Below are positions 32,747-41,900 of a stretch of DNA of 42,202 nucleotides, one piece after another. Position numbers and translations under genes: made by a program. Under the pieces are notes generated by a model. The model searched no databases. It saw only the letters and a program-made list of their open reading frames with translations, and was not told the DNA's origin. Numbering within the stretch: the first letter of the stretch is position 1; every line of letters starts with the position of its first letter. Source of the stretch: CAYLHF01 sp964383365 (lineage in GTDB: Bacteria > Bacteroidota > Rhodothermia > Rhodothermales > UBA10348); NCBI GenBank assembly GCA_964383365.1, contig CAYLHF010000024.1:1-42202 (forward strand), written 5' to 3'.

Positions 32747-33994
32747 ATGTCTCAAGCCGTAGTCAAATCAGGAGGACGTATTCCGATCAAGGCCGCCGCT
32801 ACCCTGCGGGACCTGCTGCGAACGTATTTCCTGACACTCGATGAGGCTTCAAGGCAGCCGGATCGAAAGGTGGCCTGGATGTCGAGCGTATCACCCGTCG
32901 AGTTGGTCCGGGCGATGGGCTACGACGTGTATTTCCCAGAGAATCACGGAGCCCTTCTGGGTGCCACTCGGACGGCATCGTCCCTGATCCCTCATGCGCT
33001 AGCCCGCGGATACTCCCCCGATATCTGCTCGTATCTGACGTCAGACATCGGATCTCATATCGCCGGTCAGACCCCGCTACAGGATCTTTACGGCATCGAT
33101 GGCCCGCCGAGGCCCGATCTCCTCATCTATTCGACCAATCAGTGTCGGGATGTCGGAGACTGGTGGAATTTCTACGCGCGCGAGTTCGGCGTGCCCGTTG
33201 TCGGTATTCATCCTCCGCATCAACCGGATACCCTTACCGAGGGTCACCTTCGCGCGGTCGAAGCCGAACACAGAGAGCTCGTTCGTGTGCTCGAACAAGA
33301 AACTGGCCAACAACTCGACCGGGAACGACTGAGATCTGTCGTCGAACTCTCACGGAAGGCTTCCGTCCTCTGGCGCGACGTTCTGAATCTGGCCCGTCAT
33401 CGACCCGCTCCCCTCACGTTTTTTGATGGGGCCATCCATATGGCCCCGATTGTACTCCTCCGGGGAACACAGGCGGCAATTGACTACTACGAATTGCTCC
33501 GCGACGAACTCCAGGAACGAATTCAGTCGGGTACGGCCGCCGTCCCCGGAGAACGGGTTCGTCTCTACTGGGAAGGCATGCCCGTGTGGGGGGCGCTCAG
33601 AGAACTCTCGAGTCTGTTCTTCGACAAACAGGTCGCGGTCGTCGCCTCCACGTACTGCAATTCCTGGATTTTCGACAAACTAGATCCGGACAACATCGAC
33701 GAGTCGCTCGCCCGGGTCTACACGGAGATCTTCATCAATCGATCGGAGAACGCGAAATCAAGGATGCTCCAACAGTTCGTAGCCGATTTTTCCGTAGATG
33801 GCGTCGTGTTTCACGACTGCAAGACGTGCCCCAACAACACCAACTGCCGATATGGGATGCCCGAGCGTCTCTATGATAGTTCGGGACTTCCGTCGGTCGT
33901 CATCGACGGGGACATGACGGATCTGCGCCTCTTCAGCATCGAACAGGTACGTACGGCCCTCGAGGGTTTCATCGAACAACTAACCGACGTCTGA
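32747..33994 (+). CDS. DCCP-like single-subunit HgdB-family reductase (substrate unknown)
   Basis: 415 aa, homologous to BcrB/BcrC and 2-hydroxyacyl-CoA dehydratase subunits but encoded alone with one activator. It contains exactly six cysteines: C94 (PDICSY), C133 (TNQCRD), C304 (STYCNSW), and C358, C361 and C367 in HDCKTCPNNTNC. Double-cubane-cluster proteins (DCCP, described from Carboxydothermus) hold an [Fe8S9] cluster on six cysteines and reduce small molecules such as acetylene with ATP; this count and the gene pairing fit that family. Core landmarks are FDGAIHMAPIVLLRGTQAAIDYYELL and VDGVVFHDCKTC. A third dehydratase-like subunit helping BCR, or an unrecognised acyl-CoA dehydratase, are alternatives. 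The role in aromatic breakdown is unknown. Confidence 0.75.
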   Translation: MSQAVVKSGGRIPIKAAATLRDLLRTYFLTLDEASRQPDRKVAWMSSVSPVELVRAMGYDVYFPENHGALLGATRTASSLIPHALARGYSPDICSYLTSDIGSHIAGQTPLQDLYGIDGPPRPDLLIYSTNQCRDVGDWWNFYAREFGVPVVGIHPPHQPDTLTEGHLRAVEAEHRELVRVLEQETGQQLDRERLRSVVELSRKASVLWRDVLNLARHRPAPLTFFDGAIHMAPIVLLRGTQAAIDYYELLRDELQERIQSGTAAVPGERVRLYWEGMPVWGALRELSSLFFDKQVAVVASTYCNSWIFDKLDPDNIDESLARVYTEIFINRSENAKSRMLQQFVADFSVDGVVFHDCKTCPNNTNCRYGMPERLYDSSGLPSVVIDGDMTDLRLFSIEQVRTALEGFIEQLTDV

Positions 33995-33998
33995 CGCC

Positions 33999-34790
33999 AT
34001 GGCCCAACTCGTTGTCGGACTGGATGTTGGATCGACGACCACGAAAGCGGTCGTGATGGACCAAGACAGGGTGCTGCAAGGTCAGACGGTACTCAAGACC
34101 GGTGGATATTTCGAGGATCGGGCCCGCATGGCGCTCGATACGGCCCTCGAACAGGCGGGTTGTAAGAGAGAGGATATCGCCAGAATGGTCGCCACCGGAT
34201 ACGGACGACTTCGTGTGGCTGATGCCGATGAGGTGCTCACCGAACTCTCGTGTCACGCCCGGGGAGCCTATTACCACGTCCCCCGCGAGATTACCGTGGT
34301 GGATATTGGTGGACAGGACAACAAATTCCTCCAACTCGATGCCGACGGCAGAAGGGGTCGCTCCCGGATGAACCGAAAGTGTGCCGCCGGTACGGGAGCA
34401 TTCATAGAGAATGCCGCCCGACAGCTCGACCTCGACTGCTCCGAACTCCAGAAAATGGCAGAATCAACGGATGAGGCGGTTGAGATAGGGAGCTTTTGCA
34501 CCGTCTTCGCCGGTACAGAAATCATCGAACATCTCCGGCGCGGTAGTTCGATGGCGAGCATCGTACGTGGCGTCCTGAGAGCCGTGGCCCTGCGCGTCTT
34601 CGAGATGGGCCGTTGGTCGGGCGAAATCGTCCTGACGGGTGGTGTGGCCGAGTATTTCCCCATCGTGGGTCAAGAACTGGAAGCACTGAGCGGGTGCGAT
34701 GTGATTATCCCCGAGCATCCGCAGATCGTCGGCGCCCTCGGTGCCGCACTCTACGCCCTGCACGCACTGACAGAAGATGTCGAGACCTGA
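33999..34790 (+). CDS. ATPase activator of the DCCP-like reductase (DCCP-R/HgdC family)
   Basis: 263-aa ASKHA protein of the compact HgdC type. Motifs are VGLDVGSTTTKAVVMD (6-21), VATGYGRLRVADADEVLTELSCHARGA, VVDIGGQDNKFLQLD (100-114), MNRKCAAGTGAFIENAARQL with C128, SFCTVFAGTEIIEHL with C167, and VLTGGVAEY. The two cysteines allow a homodimer to bridge one [4Fe-4S] cluster, as in known activators. It lacks the insertion of BcrA and differs from BcrD, so it is probably dedicated to the gene 4 bp upstream. The BCR activator module is already complete without it. Confidence 0.88.
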   Translation: MAQLVVGLDVGSTTTKAVVMDQDRVLQGQTVLKTGGYFEDRARMALDTALEQAGCKREDIARMVATGYGRLRVADADEVLTELSCHARGAYYHVPREITVVDIGGQDNKFLQLDADGRRGRSRMNRKCAAGTGAFIENAARQLDLDCSELQKMAESTDEAVEIGSFCTVFAGTEIIEHLRRGSSMASIVRGVLRAVALRVFEMGRWSGEIVLTGGVAEYFPIVGQELEALSGCDVIIPEHPQIVGALGAALYALHALTEDVET

Positions 34791-34798
34791 ATGAGACT

Positions 34799-36686
34799 AT
34801 GTTGACCGCAGAACAAACCGGGTCCATTGGACCCACTGAGCCGACGGAATCGGCACCNNNNNNNNNNNNNNNNNNNNNNNNNNNNNNNNNNNNNNNNNNN
34901 NNNNNNNNNNNNNNNNNNNNNNNNNNNNNNNNNNNNNNNNNNNNNNNNNNNNNNNNNGTCCACGTTTGGAGACCGTGTAATCATCCGGGAAAAGAACGCC
35001 GACGGACACTACCACCCTACGACATGGATCGAACTGTACAACAGCATCACGAACGTAGGGGCATCGCTACTTGCGCGGGGAATCCGACCTGGAGACCGGG
35101 TCGCCGTTCTCTCAGAAAATCGATCAGAAATGCTGGTTCAGGAACTCGCCGTCATGTCGATTGGCGCCCTTTCGGTACCCATATTCGCAGGATACTTCTC
35201 CCACCAGATCGACTACATTCTGGGCCACTCGGAGCCTCGGATCCTGACGGTAAGCACCGTTTCTCAGCTGTTGAAACTGGCCGAATGCGAGAATCTGTCG
35301 AACCTGGATGCCATCTACGTGATGGATTACAACCGGGACACAATCGAGTTGGACTCGGTTAACGGCGCCGCTGTCAGAGATTTTGGTGAGTTGGCCCGGA
35401 CCCTTGCCGCTGACGAGGTCAAGCCGACCATCACGAGCGGTACGGGGCGTGATCCGGCGAAGGCGTTCTCTTCCGCTGTCGAAACCGTCGCGACCGATCA
35501 ATCGTGCCTCATCATGTACACATCGGGGACGACCGGCAATCCGAAGGGTGTCGAGCTCACCCACGGCAATCTCCTCTCTCAACAACAGGCCGTACGACAG
35601 TTGTGGAATATCGGGCCGGACGATCGTTTTCTATCGTACCTACCCTGGCACCATTCGTTTGGAGGTTTGTTCGAAAGATTCATGGCACTCTATTCCGGTG
35701 CCTGTCTCTCACTCGACGAGAGCGGTGGAAAGAACATCGGCGTAATCCTTGCGAACTGGAAGGAGGTCCGCCCCACGGTCTTCTTCAGTGTTCCCAGCGT
35801 CTATCAGCGACTCGCTAACGAGATCAGGGCGAGTGATGACGTGCGAAAAGAGATCTTTCACGCTGGACTCCGGTTCTTTTTTACCGCCGCAGCACCGCTT
35901 CCTCACGACGTTTCCCGCCTGATTACCGACGCCGGCGTGCCCGTTCTGGAGGGATGGGGTCTGACCGAAACGTCCCCGTGTGTGACACTCACCGATCCCG
36001 GACTCGAGCGAGTACCCGGAGTTGTTGGCTGGCCCATTCCGGGAGTTCGGGTCAAATTGGAAGAAGACGGGGGCATCGTGGTTGCGGGTCCAAATGTCAT
36101 GAAAGGATACTATCGCGACCCCGAGCGAACCCGGGATGTGCTCCATGAAGACGGATTTTTCGAGACCGGTGATCTGGGCGAGGTTGTGGATGGTGGGCTC
36201 AGGATTCTGGGTCGCCGAGACGGCGTATTCAAGCTTCTCTCGGCAGAAAAAGTCTTCGCGCCCCAGATTGAGATGGCACTCATCGGTGGAAGTTCGTTCA
36301 TCGACCAGGCTGTCATCATCGGTAGCGGTCGATCGTATATCACCGCACTCGTATACCCGGACTGGTCCGAACTCGAGCGCTGGGGCCATACGCACGGTCT
36401 GTCAACAATATCCAGATCAAATCCCGCCGGTGTACCCGATGTAAGGCGTCTGTTCGCTCACGAAGTTCAGCGAATCAACAACGAGATAGCCGGTCGCTTT
36501 CAACGGGTCAGAAAATTCGTTGTCATTGGGGAATCGCTCTCCCTGGAAGCGGGTGAACTTACTCCAACCGCGAAAGTCGTGCGTCATCGGGTCGCCGCAA
36601 ATAATGAGGTCCTGATCGACGCCATGTACAAACCCTCCTGTCCGCCACCGATAAAGGCCATTGTGTGTCTCGGCGACTGCTACTGA
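34799..36686 (+). CDS. AMP-forming acyl-CoA ligase, interrupted by assembly gap
   Basis: ANL-superfamily ligase. The N-terminus (ATG 34799, first 19-20 residues up to TEPTESAP) is in a different drawn frame from the rest because the 100-N gap is a placeholder; the true gap length must be a multiple of 3. After the gap come GDRVAVLSENR, the P-loop YTSGTTGNPKG (about 35516-35550), LPWHHSFG, the A5 motif GWGLTETSP, and ETGDLGEV and LLSAEKVFAPQ near the C-terminus. The layout is that of long-chain acyl-CoA synthetases (FAA1-like), not the classical benzoate-CoA ligases. By context it might activate benzoate, 4-hydroxybenzoate or an alicyclic acid; fatty acids are equally possible. Confidence 0.88.
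34858..34957. other. Assembly gap (100 N) inside acyl-CoA ligase
   Basis: Exactly 100 N with no repeated flanks. Reading through requires a true length divisible by three. Only some 10-25 residues of the ligase N-terminus seem to be missing by comparison with the family. Confidence 0.95.
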
Positions 36687-36734
36687 GAGTGCCCCTGCAC
36701 CCTGCAACTAAGCGCCCGAAATGGGCGAACAACC

Positions 36735-37691
36735 ATGCATTATGGAATCATAGGACTCGGGCCCGTCGGAGCAACCTTCGCCGGAATGCTTCACGCGGGC
36801 GGAAATACCGTGTCTACGCTCGACATCAACCCGTATCGGTGTTCCCTTCTCAAGAATGGACCCCTCAGAATAACCGGGCACTACGAGGTTGAGACTCAAC
36901 TCGAAAATGTCTATTCGACATTCAGCGAATTCGCCGCAAGCGATCCCGATGTGGTTTTGATCGCCGTCAAGACACCGGCGCTTCGAGATATCATTGAACG
37001 CATCGGGCTCTACCCGAATCTCAGGAAAAAGGCACTTGTCAGCACCCAGAACGGGATAGACAACGAGAACGAGATCGCCGAAGCGTTCGGTGCGGATCAC
37101 GCCTACCGGGCGGTCCTGAACTTCGGTGTGAGTTACACGGCGAAAGACATCGTTTCGATCAACTTCCTGAACGAACCCCACTATTTCTCGTCCGTAGCGC
37201 CGGAGATGGCCGACATGGCGAAACAGATCGTCGCCGAATTCAACGGGGCCGGAATGGGGTTTCGGTACGTACCGGACATCCGGACCGAGTCGTTCAAGAA
37301 GGCCATCCTGAACACGACCCTGAGCAGCATCTGCACGCTGACGCGAATGCGTATGGCCGAGGTGATGGACAATCCGAAGCTGGTCCGGATGGTGAAGGAA
37401 CTGATTCGGGAGAATGTGTCCATCTGCCAGGAGTTGAACATCGATCTCGGTTCCACGTTCGCCGACGACGCAGTCGCCTACCTGAAGAAAGGAGGCAATC
37501 ACAAACCGTCTATGCTGGTGGACATCGAAGACAATCAGCAGACGGAAATTGGACACCTTGCCGGAAAACTCTTCGAGTATGCCGAACACGAACACGTCGA
37601 CGTTCCGGTTACACAAACCATGTACTACTTGATCCGTGCCCTGGAAGAGTCGGTTATGCTGAACAAATACGTCCAGGCACCAAACGAGTAG
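36735..37691 (+). CDS. Ketopantoate reductase (PanE/ApbA)-family oxidoreductase
   Basis: 318 aa with the N-terminal NAD(P) fold YGIIGLGPVGATFAGML (3-19), the mid-protein VLIAVKTPALRDI and STQNGIDNE segments, and the ApbA C-terminal helical domain including FKKAILNTTLSSICTLTR with the catalytic lysine type and KPSMLVDIEDNQQTEI. True PanE makes pantoate for CoA synthesis, but many paralogues act on other 2-oxo or 3-oxo acids. Its position in the benzoyl-CoA operon suggests either a supporting role in CoA supply or oxidation/reduction of a pathway acid. Not resolved from sequence. Confidence 0.8.
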   Translation: MHYGIIGLGPVGATFAGMLHAGGNTVSTLDINPYRCSLLKNGPLRITGHYEVETQLENVYSTFSEFAASDPDVVLIAVKTPALRDIIERIGLYPNLRKKALVSTQNGIDNENEIAEAFGADHAYRAVLNFGVSYTAKDIVSINFLNEPHYFSSVAPEMADMAKQIVAEFNGAGMGFRYVPDIRTESFKKAILNTTLSSICTLTRMRMAEVMDNPKLVRMVKELIRENVSICQELNIDLGSTFADDAVAYLKKGGNHKPSMLVDIEDNQQTEIGHLAGKLFEYAEHEHVDVPVTQTMYYLIRALEESVMLNKYVQAPNE

Positions 37692-37726
37692 TCTTGGTTG
37701 GGTAAGAGATTCCTTAAATAATTTCT

Positions 37727-39133
37727 ATGTCACATCCGGGGTTCCTGTCTCTGCTGCCATTGCTCGCGGCGCTGGCGCTGGCCTTTACGACTCGATCGGC
37801 GCTACTGTCTCTTTTTGCGGGAGTCATTGTAGGCGCGATCATGATCGGCGGCAACCCCGCCGTGTCACTTAACGAGTTGTTTCAGTCCGCGCTCGGAACA
37901 GGTGAGTTCATCTGGGTTTCCCAGATGGTGATCTACATCGGAATTCTGACTGAACTTCTCAAGCGATCCGGAGCCATCGGGGCGTTTGCATCGCGGCTCT
38001 CGGGATTTGCCGATTCTCCTCGAGGAATACGCGTCACGACCTGGGCGATGGGTCTCTTAATTATCGACGATTACTTTAGCCCCCTGATCACCGGTACCGT
38101 CATGCGGCCGCTCACCGATCGTGTGCTGATATCAAGAGAAAAGTTGGCATTTATCCTTGATGCGACGACAGCGTCGGTGTGCGTACTGATCCCGTTTCTG
38201 TCCTGGGGAGCCTATATCGTAAGCCTCATTGTTATTCAGGGCGGCCCGGTTACCGATCTGGCAGCCGGTATGTCTGTTTTCGTCCACTCCATTCCGTACA
38301 ATTTCTATTCAATCCTGCTTGTTTTTTTTACGCTTGGAATAGCAATGCAGTGGATACCCGATTTCGGTCCGATGCGCCGTGCGGAAAAACGAGCGACGGA
38401 ACAAGGGCTACTCCTCAGGAAAGGAGCACAACCACTCCTGGCGGGGGAGGCTAATTCTGAAAGCAAACACGGATCACCCCCCTACATTTCTACCGCTCAA
38501 CTGGTCGCGTTTCTTGGCCTTCCGATCATAATTGTACTTTCCATAGCTCTACTTGGTGTTTTTATTTTGGGAACGGTGCTCATCGCTGAAGCATTTCTTA
38601 CCGCTCTCCTCTACGTCTACACAGCGATGATCGTCTCCGGGAAAATAAGGGGAATAGTAGATTTGACGGCTTCGGCCGTGACGGGAATAACGAGTGTTCT
38701 GCCCGCGCTCCTGATAGTCGCTCTGGCCTACAGCCTCAATGAAGTAACGCGAACGCTAGGGGCTGCTGAATGGATCGTGTCGGCAACGCGGAACGTCCTG
38801 ACCGAGTCTTCCCTGGTAGCCGTGACGTTTCTGGTTTCGGCACTCATCTCCTTTTCGACTGGAACGTCGTGGGGAGCATTCGCTCTCATGATTCCGCTGG
38901 CGCTACCGATGGCCTATTCCTTCTCTGGCGGGGCGATAGCACCGGTCGTATTTAAAACCGTCGCGGCCGTCACGGGCGGAGGGATTTTCGGTGACCACGC
39001 ATCGCCGCTTTCCGATACCACCGTTCTGGCATCCATGGGGGCCGGAAGTGATCACATGGACCACGTGATCACCCAAATTCCGTATGCGCTGGCGACTGCA
39101 GCTGTATCGTTCGTGTTATACTGGCTCGTATGA
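37727..39133 (+). CDS. nhaC: NhaC-family Na+/H+ antiporter-like transporter
   Basis: 468-aa polytopic membrane protein with about 11-12 helices. The family landmarks are LLIIDDYFSPLITGTVMRPLTDR (about 108-130), the STGTSWGAFALMIPLALPMA segment (about 382-401) and GGGIFGDHASPLSDTTVLAS (about 420-439). A hydrophilic loop (about 215-255) divides the two halves. Some NhaC relatives exchange organic acids for Na+ or H+, so this last gene of the rightward operon could import an aromatic acid or help ion balance; the sequence does not decide. 35 bp downstream of the PanE-like gene. Confidence 0.88.
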   Translation: MSHPGFLSLLPLLAALALAFTTRSALLSLFAGVIVGAIMIGGNPAVSLNELFQSALGTGEFIWVSQMVIYIGILTELLKRSGAIGAFASRLSGFADSPRGIRVTTWAMGLLIIDDYFSPLITGTVMRPLTDRVLISREKLAFILDATTASVCVLIPFLSWGAYIVSLIVIQGGPVTDLAAGMSVFVHSIPYNFYSILLVFFTLGIAMQWIPDFGPMRRAEKRATEQGLLLRKGAQPLLAGEANSESKHGSPPYISTAQLVAFLGLPIIIVLSIALLGVFILGTVLIAEAFLTALLYVYTAMIVSGKIRGIVDLTASAVTGITSVLPALLIVALAYSLNEVTRTLGAAEWIVSATRNVLTESSLVAVTFLVSALISFSTGTSWGAFALMIPLALPMAYSFSGGAIAPVVFKTVAAVTGGGIFGDHASPLSDTTVLASMGAGSDHMDHVITQIPYALATAAVSFVLYWLV

Positions 39134-39426
39134 CACGTCCGTCAATGGCGTTATCGCGCAGGCGATAGAGTGGTGATGATCACGACGGTTTTCCTGCCGC
39201 CAGAGTTGTCTGGCGCACTGGCTACCCGATAGGAAACGAGATTTGGAGAGATAGGGTGGCATAGGCAGATGAACAGACCAATGTGCAATCTTTCCTTGAG
39301 CAGTTAGCTAGGGACATCCCGCGATGTGAGCCCCCGCCCATGGACTCTTCTGTCGGCCGTGCTCAGAGCACGCATCCAATCGGGGTACACCCATCCCGGC
39401 AAATCGGGTCTTTCCACCTGTTGCAC
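39134..39426. other. Convergent intergenic region with two hairpins, no gene
   Basis: 293 bp between the convergent NhaC and permease genes. It contains two perfect inverted repeats, TATCGC-GCAG-GCGATA (39152-39167) and CGCCAGA-GTTG-TCTGGCG (39198-39215), neither followed by a T-run. They could halt transcription or protect mRNA 3' ends from either side. No coding sequence is evident. Confidence 0.5.
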
Positions 39427-41631
39427 CTACTCAGACATCACTCGTCCGATCAGATGTTTGACGGGTTCATAGTGGCGGACCAGAATGACGGGTTGGCTCG
39501 ACTGATGGGCTATGGATTCGGGAATGGTTCCGAACAGGATTCGACGATACATCTTGTCGCGCGAAGCGCCCACCACGACAGCATCAAAAGACCGTGCCTC
39601 ACCGACAATTCCATCGATGATGGAACGACTCGTTATAATCTTGCTGGAAAGTTCCAGATGATTTGTTTCGGCAAGTCGCAACTCGGCCGATGCCAGGTGC
39701 TCCTTCTTCTCATCGATTTTATCCTTACTGGCGCCCGGAGCGGCGACGCTGCATAGCGTCAGGCTACCGCCCACACTTCGGGCGATCGAGGCGATATACT
39801 GCTCGGCGCACGCGGCATGGGAACCGCCGGCCGTGGGTAGAAGAAAATTCTTGAGTGGCGCATTATCAGTCAGTTTGACCAGCATAATATCGCGTCGCGC
39901 GTGGGTCACGACTGCATCGATTGTCTCCCCAAGCATCCGCTGGCCCGTTATCGTATACCCCTTCCACCCCATCAGAATCAGGTCGCATTCCCTTTCACGC
40001 GAGGTCTCCAGAATGGCGCGGGCTGCGTTGTGGCCAATCAGCATGAGTGAACTGACGGGAAGATTGTACTTCTGCGCCTCCTTGTGAGCCTGCTCCAATA
40101 CGAAGCGCTCCCGCTCAATCAGTCGTTCGGCGGCGGACGGTGGCAACTGATCCGGGACTAATGCCACGCGAAGCAGAACCACTTCTCCCTCCCGATCAGC
40201 AGCAATGGCAGCCGCGAGTTCGATGAGTCGCCCAACGGTGGCCGGATTGGCAAGCGGTACCAGTACCCTGAACTGACCTTCTTTCACCGAGAATCGACCC
40301 AGAGCGACGCGCGAGGCCTCGCCGGGAAGGGCCATTTCTTCTGCTTGTGTACCCTTCCAGGCCAGAAAACCCAGCACACCGACAACGAGCGAAGCGAACG
40401 CCATCGCTACAGGAGCCGCGTCGTGCATGATCTGACTGAGAAGATACAGATTAGCAATAATCCCAAGACCCGGCACCAACGGAACCAGCGGTACTCGAAA
40501 AGGACGTTCGATGTCCGGATGTTTCCTGCGATGGATGATGAGCCCCGCATTGACCAGAATCAGAACCAGCAGAAGAACGGTGTCTGCGAAATGAGCCAGA
40601 TACTCCAGCGGCAAACTGATTGTAAATATCAGGATGGTACCACCGACGAGCATGACCGAAATCACGGGTGTTCGCGTCCGTGGATTGATCGCCCCGAACT
40701 CTTTTGGGAAATGGCCGAGGTTGCTCATCGCAAGGATCACGCGCGAACCCGCCATGACCGAAGCATTGGAGGCAGAAATCATCGAAAACAGGGCTCCAAT
40801 TACGATAACCAGCCCGCCGATGGGACCCAGAAATTTTTCAGCGGCAATACCCATGGCTGCCTCGGTATACTCGGTCAATCCCGCAGCGACCACGACCAGG
40901 ACGACCAACGTATAGAGCACGGTTACCACTCCCATCGCGGTAAAAATGGCGCGGGGAATTGATTTAACTGGATTCTTGACTTCTCCCGCCGTCGCGGCAA
41001 TCGCTGAAAAACCGAAGAACGTAATGAACACGAGCCCAGCCGTGCTTCCGATCTTCCCGGCATCCGTGCTGAATTTATCGATCAGATCGGCGGTGTTGAC
41101 ACTGGGTAATCCCCCCACGATAAACCAGATGAGCAGAAGCACCTTGCCGACCGTAACCATGACCTGAAACCGTCCGCTCTCCTTTGTCCCTTTGATATTC
41201 AGGAGCGTGAGTCCGACGAGACTCGCAACCCCGGAGAGCGCCTCAAAGGGCGTTTCCCAGATAAAATGGTAGAAATAGCTGGAAAAACTGGCGATATAGA
41301 AGGCGCACGAAGACGTATATCCCAATACGAGGGCCCACCCCACAAAATAGGCGACCGGTCCCGGGAAGGTTTTTCGGGCGTAGAGATAGCCCTCACCCGA
41401 GCGGGGATAGATGGAGACAAACTCGCAGTAGGTGAGCGCCGTAAAAAGGGCGACGACGGCAGCGAGAACGAACGCTACAACAGCGGCCGAGCCTACATTT
41501 CTAACGGCAAGACCAGAAAGCGTGAAGATCCCCGCAGCGATCATCGTCCCGACCCCGATAGCCAGTGCGGTCGAAAAACCCAGGTCCCGACTCAGCTCGG
41601 TCTGGATAGAAGCGGTGTTTTCAGGCTCCAT
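39427..41631 (-). CDS. APC-superfamily permease fused to universal stress protein domains
   Basis: About 734 aa. Residues roughly 20-440 form a 12-helix amino acid/polyamine/cation permease (LGFSTALAIGVGTMIAAGIFTLSG at the start, SGEGYLYARKTFPGPVAYFVGWALVLGY, FFGFSAIAATAGEVKNPVKSIPRAIF). Residues about 465-730 hold two UspA-like domains; the second ends in a Usp phosphate-binding type motif (VVVGASRDKMYRRILFGTIPESIAHQSSQPVILV). Such fusions occur in archaea and halophilic bacteria and are thought to sense nucleotides. The start is ATG 41631; an in-frame GTG at 41649 would add six residues. Substrate not predictable. Confidence 0.88.
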   Translation of the reverse strand: MEPENTASIQTELSRDLGFSTALAIGVGTMIAAGIFTLSGLAVRNVGSAAVVAFVLAAVVALFTALTYCEFVSIYPRSGEGYLYARKTFPGPVAYFVGWALVLGYTSSCAFYIASFSSYFYHFIWETPFEALSGVASLVGLTLLNIKGTKESGRFQVMVTVGKVLLLIWFIVGGLPSVNTADLIDKFSTDAGKIGSTAGLVFITFFGFSAIAATAGEVKNPVKSIPRAIFTAMGVVTVLYTLVVLVVVAAGLTEYTEAAMGIAAEKFLGPIGGLVIVIGALFSMISASNASVMAGSRVILAMSNLGHFPKEFGAINPRTRTPVISVMLVGGTILIFTISLPLEYLAHFADTVLLLVLILVNAGLIIHRRKHPDIERPFRVPLVPLVPGLGIIANLYLLSQIMHDAAPVAMAFASLVVGVLGFLAWKGTQAEEMALPGEASRVALGRFSVKEGQFRVLVPLANPATVGRLIELAAAIAADREGEVVLLRVALVPDQLPPSAAERLIERERFVLEQAHKEAQKYNLPVSSLMLIGHNAARAILETSRERECDLILMGWKGYTITGQRMLGETIDAVVTHARRDIMLVKLTDNAPLKNFLLPTAGGSHAACAEQYIASIARSVGGSLTLCSVAAPGASKDKIDEKKEHLASAELRLAETNHLELSSKIITSRSIIDGIVGEARSFDAVVVGASRDKMYRRILFGTIPESIAHQSSQPVILVRHYEPVKHLIGRVMSE

Positions 41632-41900
41632 ACATTTGTTGACAGACACATTCGCAGATCGGGCGAAGAAGTGCGGCGTCTAATGGTTCGTTCGCTGACG
41701 GGCTGGTCAAACAATTGCCCGCCCAATGATATGCTTTCAGCGGGAATGCGTCAACACGGTCGGAGGCAAGACAAAATCACAAAGGATATCGCAGATTTGC
41801 ATGCAGTTGACTACCTTCGGCGACGCACGCCTCAAATGATCCCGCCCGCCGAGGGTGGACGGGGCGATGTTTCCACCCACCCGTATTTTTTCAGATCATT
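41632..41900. other. Divergent intergenic region, nothing recognised
   Basis: 269 bp between the permease and the alkaline phosphatase. It must hold both promoters, but I could not pick out convincing elements; no RNA gene or repeat seen. Confidence 0.4.

Noticed and set aside
39134..39426. Intrinsic terminators at the two hairpins
   Set aside because: The stems are good, but no T-run follows on either strand, so they are reported only as structures.
40345..40962. 205-aa plus-strand frame inside the permease gene
   Set aside because: Antisense shadow with composition rich in D, H, R and Q, lacking any family pattern.
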